Made by a program: the position numbers and the translations under genes
In this document: positions 1 through 8,271 of the stretch, in pieces
How the letters are laid out: every line of letters starts with the position of its first letter
Numbering within the stretch: position 1 is the first letter of the stretch
Notes under the pieces: generated by a model
Database searches by the model: none
Told to the model about the DNA's origin: nothing
Seen by the model: only the letters and a program-made list of their open reading frames with translations
NCBI GenBank assembly: GCA_016703765.1
Contig: JADJBL010000007.1
Location: 1 to 64,000, forward strand
DNA length: 64,000 bases
DNA from: Saprospirales bacterium
GTDB lineage: Bacteria > Bacteroidota > Bacteroidia > Chitinophagales > Saprospiraceae
Direction of reading: 5' to 3'

Positions 1-405
1 GGACCCTCTATGAATCTTAGGGTGAAGAATATTATCCTCTTTTTCACCAACCCCTTGCGATCTGCAACCCCAAAAAACCAATTTCCTTCGCCATGTCGAT
101 TTGGTGATCGAAAGGAATCTCCAAAATGAATTTTTCGACAGACGAGCTTGCTGCTGCGGTTTTTTTGTGCCGGATGCAGCTGTATCGCCGGATGAAAAGA
201 AACCAACCTCTCGGCCTCCCAATATATCCGAAAATATCGCCTGGAAAGGGCGGCCGAACTCCTCAAGAATTCCAATTTATCCATCGCCGACATTGGATGG
301 GAAATGGGCTTTAGCTGGCCTGCCTATTTTACCAGGTGTTTTAAGGATTATTTTGGCCTTCTGCCCAGGGGCATTCCGGGAAAAATTTTGGAAACCTTGT
401 TTTGA
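1..405 (+). pseudogene. AraC-type DNA-binding domain, 3' fragment with two frameshifts
   Basis: The C-terminal helix-turn-helix region of an AraC/XylS-type regulator, or of a hybrid sensor kinase that ends in this domain, is readable only by changing frame twice. Frame 2 gives LVIERNLQNEF. Frame 3 then gives STDELAAAVFLCRMQLYRRMK, and frame 1 gives ETNLSASQYIRKYRLERAAE and on through IADIGWEMGFSWPAYFTRCF to a TGA at 403-405. The SQYIRKYRLERA and FSWPAYFTRCFKDYFG motifs are typical of the second AraC recognition helix. Both shifts disappear if one base is removed from a T run (131-135) and an A run (195-198), so this may be sequencing error rather than real decay. The N-terminal part lies outside the window, so ligand and targets are unknown. 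Confidence 0.7.
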
Positions 406-527
406 AAACAAAAGCCTCCTGAGCAGAGAAAAGCTTGAATGTTACAAAAGTGTAATGCTCCTGGGCCTAAACCGAATAATTTTGTCTTCGTAAATTCATT
501 TTATCCTTAAACCCTAAAAATTTTGCC

Positions 528-1065
528 ATGAAAAGCAAATTCAATCAAAAGGCCCTAATTGGCCCGACCGATGCCCCGTCCATCAAAAGCCTGGAAAGGC
601 TCATCGAGTTAGGAGAAATCGGACAGTTCGAATTTCCAATCCTTCCTTGGCCGTTTCCTGTAGGAAGGTATCTGGTAACTTTCATGAGTTCCAACACCTC
701 CGGCCGTGTCCGGTCTGGGACAGTGGTTTCCGTGACCAACCAGTCCCGAAATTCCAACAGGGTAGTGGTTTCCTTCTTCAGAGGATTTTCTAATTCCCCC
801 GAGACATGCACCTTTACAATTCCCGCCGGGATGACAGCCGACTTCGCTACCAGAGACCTGCCCAACGACCTTACGGTGGCGAATTCATTGCCCACTCCTC
901 TGAACTGACCTTCCACGAAGGCAGGGCCATTGTGAGTTCCGTTCACCCCGAGATTGCGGTGAGCAGCCGGGTGGTCTATACACCTCCGGCAACAATGACG
1001 AGCAATTGCTGGCCATTTCAGATTCGAAAATCGTGGCGATCGGCGAAGGCAACCACGGAGATTAG
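528..1065 (+). CDS. Unrecognised protein (about 179 aa), two frameshifts
   Basis: The frame starts at ATG 528 (MKSKFNQKALIGPTDAPS) and reads to 908. Moving frame once near 869-870 (DPYGGEFIAHSSELTFHEGR) and again near 983-987 (GNNDEQLLAISDSKIVAIGE) gives one continuous protein ending at TAG 1063-1065. Each shift is repaired by one extra C. The middle is rich in short beta-type stretches (GRYLVTFMSSN, GTVVSVTNQSRNSNRVVVSF), suggesting a small beta-sandwich. There is no signal peptide, membrane segment or family I recognise. A strong intrinsic terminator lies about 40 bases after the stop, which supports a real transcription unit. Function unknown. Confidence 0.5.
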
Positions 1066-1102
1066 CATTGCGTGTAAAATTGTTCTGAATCCCTATTGCT
1101 TG

Positions 1103-1138
1103 AAGAGGTGCGGATGTCGAATCCGCGCCTCTTTTTTT
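1103..1138 (+). terminator. Rho-independent terminator
   Basis: A 13-bp stem (1103-1115 with 1121-1133, one T-G pair) with a 5-base loop is followed by a run of seven T at 1132-1138. It ends the transcript of the gene at 528-1065 and lies just before the stop codon of the convergent dehydrogenase gene. Confidence 0.85.
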
Positions 1139-1140
1139 CC

Positions 1141-1971
1141 TCAAACACTCAATTCTTCGCTCACCCTCCAAAGCCTTTCCTGCACCTCCGTATCATAAGA
1201 ATAGGCAGAGGATTTCATTTCTTTGCCGTCAAATTTGAAAAACTTTCCGTTCGAATTTTGATATGCCGGCTCGATAACCAATTTGGACAACATGGCCGCT
1301 GCCTTGTCCGGAGATCCGGATATCATGTTGGTAATAGAGCGGATCAAAAATGGCATTTCCGCTGTCAACCCGGATCTAACCAGGCCCGGATGAAATGCAT
1401 TTGTACTGACCCCTGTGTTTTCTATTCTTCTGGCCAAGGCATAAGTAAATAAAAGGTTCATCATTTTGGAGGCTCCAAAAGAGCCGAGAAAACCGGAGGA
1501 AAATTTTAGTCCCGTGTAGATCGTCAAAATTAACCTTCGTAGTGGAGGGCGCAGTTACATTGATTACCCTGGACGGTTTCCCGGCTTTCAATAAGTCCAG
1601 AAGTTCATTCGTCAAGACAAAGGGCCCGAGATGGTTGGCGGCGAACATCCACTCCAATCCTGTTGAATTCACTTCTTTATTTGGCCTGAAAACCGCGGCT
1701 ATGTTCAGCAAAGCATCCAGAGCTGAATGACGGCTTTTGATTTCTTTTACTGCTTTTTGATGGATGATGGTTCTGCCAGATCGGCAATTACAACTTCCAC
1801 ATTCTTATTTCCGGTGGTATTCTCAATCTCCGATTTTACATCCGTAAGCTTTTCCGGATTCCTCCCAAGTAAAATAAGCTGGCAATTCTCTTTGGCTAGT
1901 TGTATAGCGGTCGCTCTTCCTATGGCGCCGGTAGTTCCGGTGATCAGAACGATCTTTTTAATGCGATCCAT
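1141..1971 (-). pseudogene. Short-chain dehydrogenase/reductase (retinol-dehydrogenase-like), two frameshifts and Tyr-to-Phe at the active site
   Basis: The start (MDRIKKIVLITGTTGAIGRA) carries the Rossmann glycine motif TGTTGAIG near residues 11-18. The middle has NIAAVF in the NNAG position and LEWMFAANHLGPF. The C-terminal third runs FGASKMMNLLFTYALARRI to FHPGLVRSGL. Three frames are needed. The shifts sit on a five-base T run (1754-1758, one base short) and an A/T run near 1500-1507 (one base long). The catalytic Y-x-x-x-K motif reads F-G-A-S-K, so the tyrosine is replaced. With repaired frames the length, about 275 aa, is normal for the family. It could be a decaying gene or an intact one with errors. 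The dyad upstream of the start suggests regulated expression. Confidence 0.7.
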
Positions 1972-1980
1972 GGTGTAGTT

Positions 1981-2015
1981 ACTTTAGTTACTATAAATTT
2001 TACAGTAACAAAGTT
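1981..2015. promoter_or_regulatory. Dyad-symmetric operator-like site upstream of the dehydrogenase
   Basis: An inverted repeat with core half-sites GTTACT (1987-1992) and AGTAAC (2004-2009) extends outward imperfectly to ACTTTA.../...AAAGT. It lies 10 to 45 bases upstream of the start at 1971, where a repressor of the HxlR, MarR or TetR type would bind. No matching regulator gene is next to it. The site is seen directly; the function is inferred. Confidence 0.45.
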
Positions 2016-2080
2016 AACAGCCCTGAAATTCAAATGCAATAACTGTCAAATCTGACAGGGTGATTTTTTGTGCAAAGCAA

Positions 2081-2475
2081 CTAAAAAATCCGGCTCGATA
2101 CCACCCCCCAGGCCACCACCTCAATCACATCGTCTCCTGCCGGAATGAGATAGTGGAATGCCTTGTCCATGAAGGTAGCGGTGCGGTCGATTTGGCGCAG
2201 CGCTTCGCGCAGCTCTAGGACCCAGGGCGAGTTTTCGACTATAAAAACTCCACCGCGAATAAACCCGGATTTGGTTGGGAAAAGAAAACAATCCACGGTT
2301 GTGACCCTGATGGCCTGAAACGGCTTAAAAACCAATTGAAAGCGCTTTTCGTCGACGTCGTCGACCGATAGGGTTATTTCTCCTTTTCCAATTCTGAGCT
2401 CCGGAAACGGGACGGTGTGCAAGCGAGGAATATCGGCAAGGTGTTGTAAAAGAGGGGGAGATTTTCCATGTGCAT
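2081..2475 (-). CDS. Small unrecognised protein, candidate partner or immunity protein of the upstream toxin-like gene
   Basis: The frame from 2422 to 2081 (HTVPFPELRIGKGEITLSVD...AWGVVSSRIF) extends upstream once one C is added to a five-C run (G run at 2454-2458 on the plus strand). It then reads MENLPPLLQHLADIPRLHTV, from ATG 2469 or 2475, giving about 130 aa. The start falls directly after the TAA of the toxin-like gene, so the two are almost certainly co-translated. The protein is acidic, has no signal peptide and matches no family I know. Its position right after a polymorphic-toxin-like gene is the usual place of an immunity protein, but that role is inference from gene order only. Confidence 0.6.
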
Positions 2476-2476
2476 T

Positions 2477-3274
2477 TTATTTCCGGACTGTAATGGTAGC
2501 TGCGCCGTTTTCTCCGGCCGTAAAGTCCCTCTTTTCAATTTCCCCTGCGGTCGCCCAAACACATCGGATTTGAACCCCTGCCTCTTTACAGCAATATAAC
2601 CGGCGGTTATCGAGTGAAACCAGGCGCCCTTTTCTCATCGTTACCCGAATGGCGGGGAGATCATTAGGAGATAATCTTCCGGCTCTTAAACTCGCAATCG
2701 TAGTTGCTAGGGAGTCTCCATCGTCCTGAAAAGAGGAGCTTATAGAGTCCTGTGAAAACTTGATCAGGCTGGCATCTACCGTAAATTCAGCATCAAAATT
2801 ATCTCTGGCAGGTAAGGCTCCCACCTTATCTTCATAGGAGGGAGGTGGTGCGACAGCTACTTTTTTTACCCAAACGATTTTTTTGGAATTCCTGGGATCC
2901 GCGATCTTTTTATACTCTCCTGGTGGCGGCTTGTCTGGGTGATCTATATAATTATCACCATCCTTTTCTGTCCAGTCGAATTGCGCAACCCCACCCACAG
3001 ACAACTGTAAGGGCGGAGAATTTTTGGCTATGTTTTGAAAATAAGTAGCCCTTTGAACCTGTGAGCTGTTGTCCGCAATTTCCTGGAGCTTCAATTGAAC
3101 AGCGGCCTCTGGCCTGTTATCCGAAAAGGAGAAAAGCGGCGTCTCATGAACACTGGATTGGCCATAAGACGCCGCTTTGGATTGCTTATCAAGAATTTGA
3201 TCGGTATGGTCAGCTCTTTCTCCCAAAAAACTATTCTTTATGCTGAATAAAGATAGTAGTTTTTTATTCCCCAA
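2477..3274 (-). CDS. Polymorphic-toxin-like protein with DNRPEA-type leader and NRRL-type C-terminal module
   Basis: This 265-aa protein has two recognisable parts. Residues about 50-95 carry the leader FSDNRPEAAVQLKLQEIADN, followed by SSQVQ and a second degenerate copy (FQNIAKNSPPLQLSVGGVAQ). Such leaders occur at the N-terminus of Bacteroidota toxins and of proteins associated with extracellular contractile injection (eCIS). The last 60 residues contain IRVTMRKGRLVSLDNRRLY and end in GAATITVRK. This resembles the C-terminal module, with a ParB-like LDNRRL motif, that ends several RHS and other polymorphic toxins. There is no Sec signal peptide. Its start overlaps the stop of the Kazal gene by 11 bases and its stop abuts the small downstream gene, so all three form one operon. 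Toxin activity is inferred, not shown. Confidence 0.6.
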   Translation of the reverse strand: MGNKKLLSLFSIKNSFLGERADHTDQILDKQSKAASYGQSSVHETPLFSFSDNRPEAAVQLKLQEIADNSSQVQRATYFQNIAKNSPPLQLSVGGVAQFDWTEKDGDNYIDHPDKPPPGEYKKIADPRNSKKIVWVKKVAVAPPPSYEDKVGALPARDNFDAEFTVDASLIKFSQDSISSSFQDDGDSLATTIASLRAGRLSPNDLPAIRVTMRKGRLVSLDNRRLYCCKEAGVQIRCVWATAGEIEKRDFTAGENGAATITVRK

Positions 3275-5507
3275 CCACCAATTTCCTCACCACCTTCCCC
3301 TTCTCCGTCTCCACTTCCACCAGATAAACCCCGGCAGGCAATGCATCGAGGGGTATGTCGTACTCGGAGCCGGCCGCCTTGCTCTCCCAAACCGCCTGGC
3401 CATACACATCCAGAAGACGGACCCCGATTGCGCTCGTCCCGCTGAGCTTTAATTTGGTGTTGGACTTCGCCGGGTTGGGGATCAACTGCACATTAAACCC
3501 GCTGGGATCCTGATCCTCCGTGGCATTAGGGCCGATTTCCAAAGTCAGGCAATAGGTATCCGTGCAGGTGCCAGCAAAATTGCTGATCTCCAGACAGACG
3601 GTGTACACGCCGGGAAATGCATATTGATAGAGCAGCGAATCCATATATCCGTAGTGGAAACTTCCGTCGCCAAAATCCAGTGTCCAGCTTTCGGCGTTGG
3701 TCGACAGATCGTCGAACAAAACCGTGCCGCCCGGGAAAACCGTAACGGAGAATAGTGCCTCGCAAAGTGCCTGGTTGCAACAAGGCCCTTCCGTCCAGGC
3801 CGTGATGCCGAAATTATGCAGTGCCTTGCAGGCGTTTTCATAGGTCACCCCGTCGCAACCGCACACCGGATCGTAAATTTCAATGCACGGATAACTCGGA
3901 TCGGCCCAATTTGGATCGTAGCAATCGGTCGTGCAGGCGCCCTCCTCCCAGATCGTCACTCCATAGTGGTATTTGGCCACGCAGGAGTTCGAATAGGTCA
4001 CCCCGTCGCAACCGCAGACCGGCTCGTAAATGGCAGGACAGTTCACGTTGGGGTCGATCAGGGAGGGATCGATGCAAAACCAGGTCGGCACGGTGATGGT
4101 ATCGCAATAAGTGGCGTTGCAAAGGGAGCCGTTCGAGGTAGCTGCTTGCACGGTCAGACATACCTCGTAATCGCCGGTCTCGTTGAAGTTTAAGGTAAAG
4201 GATTCTCCCTCTCCGCTCACCCCGTTGCTGAAATTCCAGAACCAATCGGTGATGATCCCGTCGGGGAAGTAGGAGGTGCTCGTGAAAGTCCAAACGGTCA
4301 GCGAGCCGCCGGAATTGAAACCGTAAAAGTCGACGAAAAGGCTGTTGCATACGGAGCCGCATTGTCCGGGCGTCCAGGAAGTGACCCCTCCGTAATTGAA
4401 TGCCACGCAGGCGTTGTCGTAGGTTACGCCGTCGCAACCGCAGACCGGGTTAAAAAATAAGGGACAGGGTACGGTCAGGTCGATCTGGCTGGAGTCCACG
4501 CAGAGGCCCGTGACGACAAATGCCTTGCAAACCGTGCAGGAGTTTCCACCAAGCCCCTCATAACTGGCGCAAAGAACATGTTCTCCGGGTTCTGTGAACA
4601 AATGCACGAACTCCTCTCCGGTTCCCTGGACCTCTCCGTCGAGGATCCACTTGATCGGATCCGGCAACTGGGGATCGACCGGGTCGGATTGCAACCAGGC
4701 GTGAAACTGCACCCCCTCGAGCTCGTAATGGATCTGAAAATAGCAGGCATCCTCACAACCCTCGCCCAACTCGATGGTTTCGCAATAGGTCGATTCGCAG
4801 ATGTCGCCGTTCGCCGAAGCCGCTTTTACGCTCAGGCAGACGGTATATACTCCGGGTTCGGAATAGGTGTGAAATGGGTTTTGCTCGGAGGAGGTGACGC
4901 CATCTCCGAAATCCCAGGCCCAGGAGAGAATCTGCCCGCCGGGAAACTGGGTTTGATCGAAAAACTGAAAGCCGAGCGGATCGTTGTTCGACACTTCCCA
5001 ATAGAATTTCACTGCCAGGTCGCTGCAATCAACCAGATCACAGGGTCCAGGTGTCCAGGAAGTGACTCCGCCTGAATAGACGGCTTCGCAGGGATTGGGA
5101 TAGGTTATTCCGTTGCACCCGCAAACCGGGTCCCAAACCGTGGCGCACACATGGTCGGGGTCAATAAGCGAGGGATCTACACAGGGACACAAGCCGACGA
5201 CCACCCAATTGCAGGTGGTGCAGGAAATCCCGTTCCAGGAGTAAACCGCGCATAAATAGTAGACCCCCGGGGCGGGAAAAGTATACGTGATTTGTACCCC
5301 CGTGCCGATGGGTTGGGAGTTGCCGTCCACAAACCATTGAGTGTCTGTGGGTGGCAGAACGGGGATCGGACTGGCGAGGTGGGCCTCCATTGTGAGACCA
5401 TTTGCAATATACAGGATGGTGAATGGGCAGGTGTTAATCTGGGCAGTGCCGGAGCTAGCCATTCCCAGGAATCCGGCCAACAACATGATGGTAAAGAATC
5501 GGTTCAT
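3264..5507 (-). CDS. Secreted T9SS surface protein with four Kazal-type inhibitor domains and PKD domains
   Basis: A start at 5507 (MNRFFTIMLLAGFLGMASSG, Sec signal peptide) is preferred over the upstream ATG at 5561; the protein is 747 aa. Four Kazal-like modules share the pattern C-x-D...C...PVCGCxGxTYxNxC...W..G.C at about residues 109-156, 335-382, 475-520 and 525-570. Between them lie at least three PKD-like domains (WAWDFGDGV, WFWNFSNGV, WTLDFGDGS) and two related cysteine-containing domains. The C-terminus (VQLIPNPAKSNTKL...AGVYLVEVETEKGKVVRKLV) is a T9SS type A sorting signal. Kazal domains inhibit serine proteases, so this is probably a cell-surface or secreted protease inhibitor. 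It is the first gene of a three-gene operon with the toxin-like gene. Many cysteines suggest disulphide stabilisation. Confidence 0.85.
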   Translation of the reverse strand: MNRFFTIMLLAGFLGMASSGTAQINTCPFTILYIANGLTMEAHLASPIPVLPPTDTQWFVDGNSQPIGTGVQITYTFPAPGVYYLCAVYSWNGISCTTCNWVVVGLCPCVDPSLIDPDHVCATVWDPVCGCNGITYPNPCEAVYSGGVTSWTPGPCDLVDCSDLAVKFYWEVSNNDPLGFQFFDQTQFPGGQILSWAWDFGDGVTSSEQNPFHTYSEPGVYTVCLSVKAASANGDICESTYCETIELGEGCEDACYFQIHYELEGVQFHAWLQSDPVDPQLPDPIKWILDGEVQGTGEEFVHLFTEPGEHVLCASYEGLGGNSCTVCKAFVVTGLCVDSSQIDLTVPCPLFFNPVCGCDGVTYDNACVAFNYGGVTSWTPGQCGSVCNSLFVDFYGFNSGGSLTVWTFTSTSYFPDGIITDWFWNFSNGVSGEGESFTLNFNETGDYEVCLTVQAATSNGSLCNATYCDTITVPTWFCIDPSLIDPNVNCPAIYEPVCGCDGVTYSNSCVAKYHYGVTIWEEGACTTDCYDPNWADPSYPCIEIYDPVCGCDGVTYENACKALHNFGITAWTEGPCCNQALCEALFSVTVFPGGTVLFDDLSTNAESWTLDFGDGSFHYGYMDSLLYQYAFPGVYTVCLEISNFAGTCTDTYCLTLEIGPNATEDQDPSGFNVQLIPNPAKSNTKLKLSGTSAIGVRLLDVYGQAVWESKAAGSEYDIPLDALPAGVYLVEVETEKGKVVRKLVVGE

Positions 5508-5853
5508 AGTTGTGGGATTAATTGAAAAAATGGGATGAAACAAGATCGGTTCTGAGTGCAAGACCCTTTAAGGATTATAAATGCTGTGCAGATTAATTTC
5601 AAAAACTGATTTTGTCCAAAACTGGCCTTTGCCAACCCTATCTTCGATCGTAAGACGGGAGATTTTCACTAGATGGTTGGGAAGGACAGGAGAGAATAAG
5701 CTTAACTCAATTTGCGATAGACGCAACTAATTTGAAAACGGCGGCGACTTACCCGCAGGTGAAAAGCGCTTTTGAAGGTGTTTTGCGTTTTATCACAAAT
5801 TTAATTTAAAAAATTATCGTACATTTCATTCGAAAATCCCCAAAAGCCAAAAA
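5508..5853. other. Intergenic region between divergent genes
   Basis: These 346 bases separate the Kazal operon (minus) from the annexin/peptidase operon (plus) and hold no supportable gene. The region is AT-rich near 5785-5830. A near-match to the Bacteroidota -7 element (TACATTTC at 5820-5827) lies about 26 bases before the ATG at 5854, but no -33 element fits the expected spacing, so no promoter is called. Confidence 0.5.
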
Positions 5854-7404
5854 ATGGGAATGAAGAGAATTCAGGTCGCTCAGAAAAAACAGGCAAAAGT
5901 GCAGCCCGCCAACGCTCCGGACCAGCGGGAGAGCGACCATGAGCCTACGGCAACCCTCCAACCGCCCACCCTTCAACTAAAGTCTTCCGCCCCCGTCCAA
6001 CTTCGAGCATTGTCCGACCGCCAGGTCCAGGTCATTGCCAATAACGTAAAAGAGGCCGTCAAAGGTTGGGGAACCGACGAGGAGGCCATATTCCAAAACC
6101 TCCAGCGCCTTCAGCGGGACGCCGAGGACATCGCCGAGCTCAAGAAGGAATACAAAGCCCGCTTTTCTGTGGATATAGAAACGGATCTGCGCGACGACCT
6201 CAGCGGAGATGAACTTCGGCTCGCCCTTTCCCTCATCACACCCAAGGCGGACAAGAAGGGCCCCGAAACAAATATGGTCGCCGGTGAGACAGATCAGAAT
6301 AATTTCGATTCCCAGGCCGAACGGCTCCGCAATGCCATGGAAGGCATCGGCACCAACGAAGCAGAGGTCTATGCAGTGCTGTCTCCCTACGAAGGCGATT
6401 ATTTAAAACTCTCCAAACTCAAAACGGCTTATTTTAATAAAACGGGCCGCTCCCTTTCTACCGATGTCGACGACGAGTTCAGTGGCGACGAAAAAAAATT
6501 CGCCCTCCGGCTATTGAACGGCGCCTATCCCGAAGCGGATGGAGATATTATGGGCGCCTACCACTCCGAAAGGGCGGAAAAGCGCTTCGCGAGTTTGGGC
6601 ATATTTGAAAATATCCAATTCTGCATCCAGTTAATTCTGGCGAAAAATTATCAGGAGCGGCAATGGCTTTTCAAGGCCCTGGCTGCCAACCGGACCATCG
6701 ACGAGATCCAGACCTTTGCCGGCCGTATCAGAGGGCAGACCAGGGAATGGATGCAGGATCACCTTCGGCTCACCGGCAGCACTTTTGATTCCGGCATCCA
6801 GCAACAGTGGTCGCACTCCTGCAACGCCACCTCCGTGCAGGCCGTCAGGGGAGAAGCCGACCCTATTTACGCCCTGGAAATTCACGACAATAACCCCAAT
6901 CCCTATACGGCCAATAACGCCAGCGGTACAGCGGCCAATCCCAGCATGGCGGGCGACCAGAAAACCATGCTGGAAAGTACCTATTCGGGTGGCGCCTCCG
7001 GTGCGCATAAGGGCGTAAGCGCTTCCCGAAGCAATATCGCCGCAGGCAGCGGCCGCTGGGCCGACGACCTGCTCAACAAACAAAGCACTCAAACCGGATT
7101 GGGCTATTCGACCAAGAAAATTGGCTCCGGCTTTTCCGTAGGGGATGCGATTGATGCAATCAACGCAGGAGTAGAAAGAGGAAATCCGGTGCCCATCGTG
7201 ATCGGCGGCACTTCGACCTCTTACACGCACTACGTGGTGGTTACCCAAATAGATAAAGGCACCACCCCGCATACCTACAGGATACACGACCCCTGGAACG
7301 GGGTAACCGTAACCCGCTCAGTGGATGACCTGAAAAACGGAACCATCAATTTGGCCAACTCCAACATCATCTCTGCGGTGGAAGTACCAACCGAGAATCA
7401 TTAA
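5854..7404 (+). CDS. Annexin-repeat protein fused to a C39-like papain-fold cysteine peptidase
   Basis: The protein has 516 residues. Residues 1-52 form a polar, Q-rich leader containing TLQLKSSAPVQL, similar in style to the leaders of eCIS-associated proteins. Two annexin-like repeats follow at about 62-128 (KEAVKGWGTDEEAIF...FSVDIETDLRDDLSG) and 154-222 (RNAMEGIGTNEAEVY...DVDDEFSGDEKK). The G-x-G-T motifs and the acidic residues about 40 positions later fit type II calcium sites. Residues about 315-500 look like a C39-like cysteine peptidase: Q-x-W-S-H-S-C-N-A-T with Cys323, His459 in YTHYVVV and Asp479 in RIHDPWNG. There is no Sec signal peptide. A lipoprotein gene follows with a 1-base TAATG overlap. 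Calcium-dependent membrane binding followed by proteolysis of a target is the simplest inference; an effector role is plausible but unproven. Confidence 0.75.
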   Translation: MGMKRIQVAQKKQAKVQPANAPDQRESDHEPTATLQPPTLQLKSSAPVQLRALSDRQVQVIANNVKEAVKGWGTDEEAIFQNLQRLQRDAEDIAELKKEYKARFSVDIETDLRDDLSGDELRLALSLITPKADKKGPETNMVAGETDQNNFDSQAERLRNAMEGIGTNEAEVYAVLSPYEGDYLKLSKLKTAYFNKTGRSLSTDVDDEFSGDEKKFALRLLNGAYPEADGDIMGAYHSERAEKRFASLGIFENIQFCIQLILAKNYQERQWLFKALAANRTIDEIQTFAGRIRGQTREWMQDHLRLTGSTFDSGIQQQWSHSCNATSVQAVRGEADPIYALEIHDNNPNPYTANNASGTAANPSMAGDQKTMLESTYSGGASGAHKGVSASRSNIAAGSGRWADDLLNKQSTQTGLGYSTKKIGSGFSVGDAIDAINAGVERGNPVPIVIGGTSTSYTHYVVVTQIDKGTTPHTYRIHDPWNGVTVTRSVDDLKNGTINLANSNIISAVEVPTENH

Positions 7405-8249
7405 TGTTTCAAGGCATGTTCATGCTTCCGATTTCCAGATTTCTTTATGTCTTTTGTTGCGTTTTCGCCATTTTTGCAGCTTGCCTGGGCTGCAATACCG
7501 GCGGTGGCCATACTCCCAAAATTTCATCCCCTATGAAGGACTCCTTCGATCTTTTAATAGATAAATATCAAATTTCCATCCGGGTTGGGCACGAAGAATT
7601 GACCCCATCCGGCGGGATGCTGGAAAAAGTCATGGTTGCCGTGGACCATTATAACAAGCAGTCCGCACTGTTTGGCCTGGAGGACCATTCCCTGAATCCA
7701 TTTCTGCTCGATGATCAAAAGACCAGGGCCTTTCTGAACGGTTTTTCACGGCTTGATCCGGAGTCTTTGGAAAAGTTAAAAGGCAAAACGGTCTATTTGA
7801 ACGGCCTGGCATTGAAACTCGCGCCCGGCTACCCTCTGAGCGCAACCGATTTGGAGTCGGGGTTTGAACTTGCGATAAAAGACGAATCGGCCGAAAGGCC
7901 GGAAATTGAAATCCTGGCAAAGGAAAACGCCGAACTGGCTCTGCAAACCGCCCCAAAAGCCAAAGCAGTAGTAAATCACGAAGATGCCCTGGTTTTGGAC
8001 CTCGAAAACCAGGAAACGGAAATCCGCCAGGGCCAGGCCGGCAACCTGCCACAAGTGCTCCAGCAACTTTCCCTTGCCCGGTCGAGGAGGCACGCCGTCT
8101 GCATGGTTTGGCATGCCAATGTGGAAGCGCTGGTTCGCCAATTCCCGGAGGAAAAGGCTTATCAGCTGGAATTGCAGGAGGCCCGAGCTGCACTGGACCG
8201 CTTCCTGGTGGCGCCTTCCTCCGGAATGCCGGGAGGGGGAATGCCCTGA
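7404..8249 (+). CDS. Lipoprotein coupled to the annexin/peptidase gene
   Basis: This 281-aa protein starts at ATG 7404, sharing one base with the TAA of the previous gene, so translation is probably coupled. A hydrophobic signal (ISRFLYVFCCVFAIFAACLG) ends at a cysteine, consistent with a lipoprotein, though the lipobox is not canonical. The body is helical and acidic and ends in a Gly/Pro-rich tail (APSSGMPGGGMP). I recognise no domain. As the obligate neighbour of a cysteine peptidase it could be an envelope-localised inhibitor or immunity protein, a chaperone or a delivery factor; the sequence does not decide between these. Confidence 0.65.
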   Translation: MFQGMFMLPISRFLYVFCCVFAIFAACLGCNTGGGHTPKISSPMKDSFDLLIDKYQISIRVGHEELTPSGGMLEKVMVAVDHYNKQSALFGLEDHSLNPFLLDDQKTRAFLNGFSRLDPESLEKLKGKTVYLNGLALKLAPGYPLSATDLESGFELAIKDESAERPEIEILAKENAELALQTAPKAKAVVNHEDALVLDLENQETEIRQGQAGNLPQVLQQLSLARSRRHAVCMVWHANVEALVRQFPEEKAYQLELQEARAALDRFLVAPSSGMPGGGMP

Positions 8250-8271
8250 AGAAAAGACTAAAGAAACAGCG

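Noticed and set aside
3816..5075. Several plus-strand frames inside the Kazal gene
   Set aside because: The minus-strand protein has coherent cysteine-spaced domains, a signal peptide and a sorting domain; the others are shadows of its repeats.
3264..5507. Kazal/PKD repeats considered as a CRISPR or tandem DNA repeat array
   Set aside because: Repeats are conserved at protein level only, with long variable spacing and no direct DNA repeats of uniform length.
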